Origin: Sphingomonas sp. UBA1000
Lineage (GTDB): Bacteria; Pseudomonadota; Alphaproteobacteria; Sphingomonadales; Sphingomonadaceae
Direction of reading: 5' to 3'
NCBI GenBank assembly: GCA_002291855.1
Contig: DBAW01000282.1
Coordinates: forward strand, 1-9,874
DNA length: 9,874 nt
Shown: positions 6,492 to 9,874 of the stretch, piece by piece
Numbering within the stretch: position 1 is the stretch's first letter
Layout of the letters: each line of letters starts with the position of its first letter
Translations under genes and position numbers: made by a program
Notes under the pieces: model-generated
Seen by the model: the letters and a program-made list of their open reading frames with translations, nothing else
Database searches by the model: none
Told to the model about the DNA's origin: nothing

Positions 6492-6683
6492 CTAAGGTTT
6501 GCCATTTTTTGCTTCCTGAGCTTTGCCAACGACGCGGGCGATTGCGGCGTCGGCCATGCGCTCGCGGTCGGCCTTTTCGGCGCAATAGGCGAAGGTCGCA
6601 TCGGACTTGTGGCCAGTGACTGCGCGGCCTTCGAGCACTGTTGCGCCGGCTTCGGCCAGGCGGCGCGCCGCCGAGCCCGCATG
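6492..6683 (-). pseudogene. 3' remnant of a tyrosine-recombinase integrase
   Basis: Too short to be a gene. In the frame ending at the TAG 6492-6494, about 62 codons read HAGSAARRLAEAG, then GRAVTGHKSDATFAYCAEKADRERMADAAIARVVGK. This is the C-terminal end of phage/island integrases: the helix after the HxxR box, the GHK box, and the catalytic Tyr in FAYC, followed by the usual AxADxxRMAxAA tail. The N-terminal DNA-binding part and the catalytic Arg and HxxR are gone; sequence homology stops at the T-run of the neighbouring terminator. The stump ends 36 bp from the tRNA-Arg 3' end, the usual place for an island integrase. It cannot be active. Confidence 0.85.
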
Positions 6684-6715
6684 AAAAACCCCGCCGGATC
6701 GCTCCAGCGGGGTTT
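6684..6715 (-). terminator. Intrinsic terminator of the PEP-CTERM gene
   Basis: A 9-bp perfect stem (6686-6694 with 6707-6715, aaaccccgc arm) extended after one mismatch by three further pairs (6696-6698 with 6703-6705) around a TCGC loop. On the minus strand it ends in a run of five T. It lies 24 bp after the stop of the PEP-CTERM gene and directly abuts the integrase stump. Confidence 0.88.
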
Positions 6716-6739
6716 CAATGATGGCGTTGCGGAACCCGC

Positions 6740-7258
6740 TTACGCGCGCGATGCTGTCGCAGTCGAGGCTTTCGGCTGCCGCAGGGTGCCGCCGATCAGG
6801 CCGAAGCCGAGAATGAGCATGGCCCAGGTCGCAGGTTCCGGCACCGCAGGGGTGGTGTTGGTCACTGTCAGGGTCGAAGGGTTGCCACCGATCGACTGAT
6901 AAGACCCGGTCGTCTCAAGCGACGTCGACGCGAACTCGCTGTTGATCTGATATGCTGTAAAGCCAACCGGATTTGCCATAACGCTGACGGCGTTTCGACC
7001 GAACGAAAGCCCCATGATGATGCGTGCGCACCCAATGTTGGAGCCGTTCAGGCGGAACACGCAGTTTGCGGTGCTGAGATCGAGAATCTGCGAGTTACCG
7101 AGCGGCGTATCGCTCTGAAATGAAAAAGAAGCTTCCATGCGGGCGCTGCCGATCATTGATGCACCCGACCAGTCATAAATGACGGCGGCCGACGCCGGCG
7201 CCGACAAGACTGCCGAACCCAGCGCAATCGCGCTCATCATGACATGCTTCATTTTCAT
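6740..7258 (-). CDS. Secreted PEP-CTERM (PEPxxWA) sorting-domain protein
   Basis: 172 aa. A Sec signal peptide (MKMKHVMMSAIALGSAVLSAPASA, cut after Ala24) precedes a Ser/Asn/Thr-rich body with two cysteines (C66, C77). The C-terminus VPEPATWAMLILGFGLIGG (139-157), then TLR and a short tail, is the PEPxxWA-type PEP-CTERM signal. Such proteins are sorted and cleaved by an exosortase/archaeosortase-like enzyme and usually reach the cell surface or extracellular polymer. The tail QPKASTATASRA is longer than the usual RRR end. ATG at 7258 is chosen because a GGGGGG tract lies 6 bases upstream and the signal peptide starts there; upstream in-frame ATGs would add non-signal residues. GC is lower than the dapB region (33 of 60 bases at 6961-7020). 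No exosortase gene is in the window. The specific function is unknown. Confidence 0.92.
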   Translation of the reverse strand: MKMKHVMMSAIALGSAVLSAPASAAVIYDWSGASMIGSARMEASFSFQSDTPLGNSQILDLSTANCVFRLNGSNIGCARIIMGLSFGRNAVSVMANPVGFTAYQINSEFASTSLETTGSYQSIGGNPSTLTVTNTTPAVPEPATWAMLILGFGLIGGTLRQPKASTATASRA

Positions 7259-7643
7259 AGTGCCCCCCCGGTCAACGGAACCATTGCGGTTGTTTTCCGG
7301 GGTCGTCGAAGAACACATGATCGTCAAGACGAAATACCAGCCTGTCCCAAAATGAACCGGAGCAAGCCAACCCGGCTATCCCGCGCACGATGTCATATGC
7401 CCCCGGCGCAGGTGACTGGGGTTTCGGCCTTTTTGTCAGGCTTTGGTCGGCGGGGTGTGCCAGACAGGGTCGCCCGCCTCGGCAGAATGTGCAGTGCGTG
7501 CCGGGACCATTGCTAAAGCCCGTCGCGTTACCGATCGCTTTCTGAGGCGGCCGACGAGACTGACGCCGGCGAGTCGGGGCATTTGCGGTCCCGCGCATGT
7601 CCGTTCCGGCCGGGGCGGGGTGCCCCGGCCGGAACGGCGTTCC
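7259..7643. other. 385-bp spacer between PEP-CTERM gene and second receptor
   Basis: Contains the upstream region of the PEP-CTERM gene and the receptor hairpin at 7601-7637. I see no credible gene: the frames open here have no family sequence, no convincing ribosome sites and poor codon patterns. I could not identify a firm sigma-70 or sigma-54 promoter for the PEP-CTERM gene. Confidence 0.6.
7601..7637 (-). terminator. Perfect 16-bp GC hairpin after second receptor
   Basis: Arms ccgttccggccggggc (7601-7616) and its exact complement (7622-7637) around a 5-base loop, starting 6 bp after the receptor stop. No T-run follows on the minus strand. The design is like the hairpin after the first receptor, so it is probably a 3'-end stem or Rho-assisted terminator. 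Confidence 0.75.
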
Positions 7644-9874
7644 TCAGAAGTTGAAGCGGACCGCCGCCGAGACGGTGCGCGGGTTGATCGTTCGCCCGGT
7701 CACGACGCCGGTGGCCGGCAGCGCGCCCTGCGAGATTTCGACGATGCCCATGGTGTCGAACACATTGTTGACATTGAGCATCACCGTCACCCGGTCGGCC
7801 GGACGAACCTGCAGGAACGGGCTGACGATGGTGAAGCCCGGCAGGCGCAGCTGGTTCTGGTCCTGCGTGTAGCTGTCGGTATGGCCCACCACGTTGACGC
7901 CGACCGTGAACAGATCGGTGCTGTACTGCGGCGTTGCCTGGAAGATCAGGTGCGGCTGACGGCGCGGGGTGTTGCCGACGAACTGCGGCTGGGTGGCGTC
8001 GGCCTTGATCTCCGCCTTGGTATAGGTCGCGCCCGCCGTCAGGCTGAAGTTGCCGAACGTCACCGCGCCTTCAAACTCCAGACCATAGGCCCGGTAATCC
8101 CGGGCCAGCAGCACCGCGATGGTGTCGCCGGCTGCGTTCGACGTCACCTGCAGATTGCTCTCGCTGGTGTCGGCGAGGAAGCCGGTGAGGTTGAGCGTGA
8201 GGTTCGACTTGCGGAACTTCAGGCCCAGCTCGGTCTGGGTGACGGCGTCATAACCGTCTTCGCCCGGTGCCAGCCGGCCAGTGACCGAGTTGATCGCCGG
8301 GGTGAGCAGGATACGGTCGGCTGCGGCACGGCCGCCCCGGCTGTAGCGGGCAAAGGCTGCCAGCGAGTCCGACGCGCGGTAGTTCACGCTCGCCGAATAG
8401 CTGACATAGTTGTAGTTATAATCGACCAGCGACGGCGCGTTGAAGTCAAAGCGCGTGGTGCGGGTCTCGGCAGACGAGATGGTGCCATCGCGGTTGATGT
8501 CGACGGGCACGGTCGGCAGGTTGGTGGCACCGATGGTGTAACCAAAGGCCTGGCCTTCGACATTGCCGCGATCGAAGCGGATGCTGCCGCCGAACGAGAA
8601 TTTGCCGACCTTGTAGTTGACCGAAGCATAGGGCGCGAGGACCTGATAGTCCGCGTCGAAGCTGGCCGCGACCGTGCCGTTGAAGTTGAAGAAGCCGCCC
8701 TGGGTCAGCTGGGTGCCGCCGGCGGTGATCAGATCGAGCAGCGCCGCATTGCCGCCGCCGCGCACATCGTTGATGATGCTCGAACCTAGGAAGTCGTTGA
8801 ACACCGACTGGCGCGAGGCATAGAGACCGACAGTGGTCGTCAGCTCACCGGCACCAGCCTTCCACACGCGGCTGGCGCGCAGGTCGTTGGTGATGTTGTC
8901 CATGTTCTTCATCTGGGTGTTGAAGAGCATGTTGTTGACCAGCAGGCCGTTGCCGTTGAGGGCGGCGGGGCTGGCAACAAGCTGGCCCGCGCGGTCGCCA
9001 TTGGCATAGCGCAGACGGCCGCCCGGCGCGCCGAGCGCCCCCATCAGCAGCGGGGCCGGTGCCGTCGCCAGCGGGAGCGCGATCTGAACGCTGCCGCCGA
9101 TGTCGGAATAGCGGAAGCGCTCGGTGATGGTCCAGTCGCCGACATCGAACTGCGCCTCAAGGCCGATCGACTTGACGGTCGGGTTGATGCCCTGGCGCGC
9201 GTCGAAGCGGGTCAGGTTGTTCTGGCCGTTGGGGATCACATAGTTGCTGATGTTGCGGCCCTGCAGCACGTCGCGCGACGCATCAAAGCCCGGCACGTTC
9301 GAATAATTCGGGTTCTCGTTGGTGCCGGTCACCGCGATCGGCACGCCCTGATAGAGCGGGGTGCGGTCGCTCAGATACTTGCCGTAGAGGCGGATATAGC
9401 CGGTCGGCAGATCCTTGGTGATGTTGAACTTGATCTGGCCGCCGCGATAGGCGGTGAAGCCATTGTCACGCGGGCCTTCGCCCTCGCGGTAATAGCCGCC
9501 GACATGGAAGCGGACGGTTTCGCTGAGGCGCGCGCCATAGGAGAAGTCGACGCGGTAATCCTGATAGTCGATGCCGGTCGAGGCCTGAAGCGCGCCGCCT
9601 TCGACATCGCCGGTCTTGGAGATGAGGTTGATCACCCCGCCCGGCGAGTTGGACGCGAAGGTCGAGGCCGAGCCGCCACGGATGGTCTCGATCTGGCCGA
9701 CATTGAGGTCGAAGCGCAGCAGCGAATCCGGTGTCAGCAGGTTGATGTCGCCAAACTCGACGACGGGCAGGCCGTCTTCCTGGAAGTTCAGCCATTTCGA
9801 TCCGCTCGAGGCGAGCGGCAGACCGCGGATGGTGTAGTTGCCAAGGCCTTCGCCGATCGCTTCGGCGCGGATGC
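7644..9874 (-). CDS. TonB-dependent receptor, partial (5' end outside window)
   Basis: Outer-membrane TonB-dependent transporter; about 743 residues are visible and the N-terminus runs off the window. The plug domain is seen from IRAEAIGEGLGNYTIRGLP through GQIETIRGGSASTFASNSPGGVINLISKTGD (to about 9607). The barrel follows, and the protein ends in SAAVRFNF with the terminal Phe needed for outer-membrane insertion. The apparent start at 9635 is only the Val codon of GGVINLI in the plug, not a real start; the frame is open to the window edge. An EF-hand-like loop DINRDGTISSAE is encoded at 8466-8501. It is not closely similar to the first receptor (different plug end, PGGVINLI versus SAGVINII), so the two are not a recent duplicate. 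Substrate unknown. Confidence 0.95.
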   Translation of the reverse strand, partial: IRAEAIGEGLGNYTIRGLPLASSGSKWLNFQEDGLPVVEFGDINLLTPDSLLRFDLNVGQIETIRGGSASTFASNSPGGVINLISKTGDVEGGALQASTGIDYQDYRVDFSYGARLSETVRFHVGGYYREGEGPRDNGFTAYRGGQIKFNITKDLPTGYIRLYGKYLSDRTPLYQGVPIAVTGTNENPNYSNVPGFDASRDVLQGRNISNYVIPNGQNNLTRFDARQGINPTVKSIGLEAQFDVGDWTITERFRYSDIGGSVQIALPLATAPAPLLMGALGAPGGRLRYANGDRAGQLVASPAALNGNGLLVNNMLFNTQMKNMDNITNDLRASRVWKAGAGELTTTVGLYASRQSVFNDFLGSSIINDVRGGGNAALLDLITAGGTQLTQGGFFNFNGTVAASFDADYQVLAPYASVNYKVGKFSFGGSIRFDRGNVEGQAFGYTIGATNLPTVPVDINRDGTISSAETRTTRFDFNAPSLVDYNYNYVSYSASVNYRASDSLAAFARYSRGGRAAADRILLTPAINSVTGRLAPGEDGYDAVTQTELGLKFRKSNLTLNLTGFLADTSESNLQVTSNAAGDTIAVLLARDYRAYGLEFEGAVTFGNFSLTAGATYTKAEIKADATQPQFVGNTPRRQPHLIFQATPQYSTDLFTVGVNVVGHTDSYTQDQNQLRLPGFTIVSPFLQVRPADRVTVMLNVNNVFDTMGIVEISQGALPATGVVTGRTINPRTVSAAVRFNF

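Noticed and set aside
7443..8789. Plus-strand frame of 448 codons antisense to the second receptor
   Set aside because: No family motifs, Arg-rich composition typical of antisense GC-rich frames, and the minus strand holds a clear receptor.
1..9874. CRISPR array, toxin-antitoxin pair, complete insertion sequence or phage genes
   Set aside because: No regularly spaced repeats, no transposase and no intact recombinase found; the only mobile traces are the integrase stump and the cobB insertion.

Overview
The window looks like chromosomal DNA of a GC-rich alphaproteobacterium, most likely a sphingomonad. This rests on two large TonB-dependent receptors, a PEPxxWA-type PEP-CTERM protein, the codon bias, and the family look of the XRE, sirtuin and PhyH proteins. 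It is inferred from reading the sequence alone; no database search was possible.

Layout. (1) 1-1905 (+): 3' part of a TonB-dependent receptor, closed by a perfect GC-rich hairpin. (2) 1955-4390 (-): a run transcribed right to left: xre regulator, four-helix membrane protein, broken 5' end of a class III sirtuin gene (cobB), PhyH-family dioxygenase, then a complete sirtuin gene. (3) 4490-6320 (+): dapB (lysine/peptidoglycan precursor synthesis) overlapping nth (endonuclease III), then a small lipoprotein. xre and dapB diverge from a 99-bp spacer holding a perfect 16-bp palindrome. (4) 6379-6455: tRNA-Arg(CCG), followed 36 bp later by the 3' stump of a tyrosine-recombinase integrase, an old island scar. 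(5) 6740-7258 (-): PEP-CTERM secreted protein with its own terminator. (6) 7644-9874 (-): second TonB-dependent receptor, cut off by the window end, also closed by a perfect hairpin.

The most unusual part is 2549-3545. Two near-identical 25-bp direct repeats (23/25), both encoding the sirtuin HRIED segment in the same frame, lie exactly 972 bp (324 codons) apart. Between them are a PhyH gene of clearly lower GC and a second, different sirtuin 5' end. Removing one repeat plus the intervening DNA restores an in-frame 240-aa sirtuin beginning at 3649, with its own ribosome binding site 27 bp after the membrane gene. The simplest reading is that foreign DNA entered the resident cobB, cut off its 5' end and supplied a replacement. 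The working sirtuin is therefore a chimera (about residues 1-44 foreign, 52-249 resident) and PhyH is the cargo.

The dapB-nth block is ordinary housekeeping. The tRNA/integrase stump and the cobB event are two separate traces of horizontal transfer about 3 kb apart.
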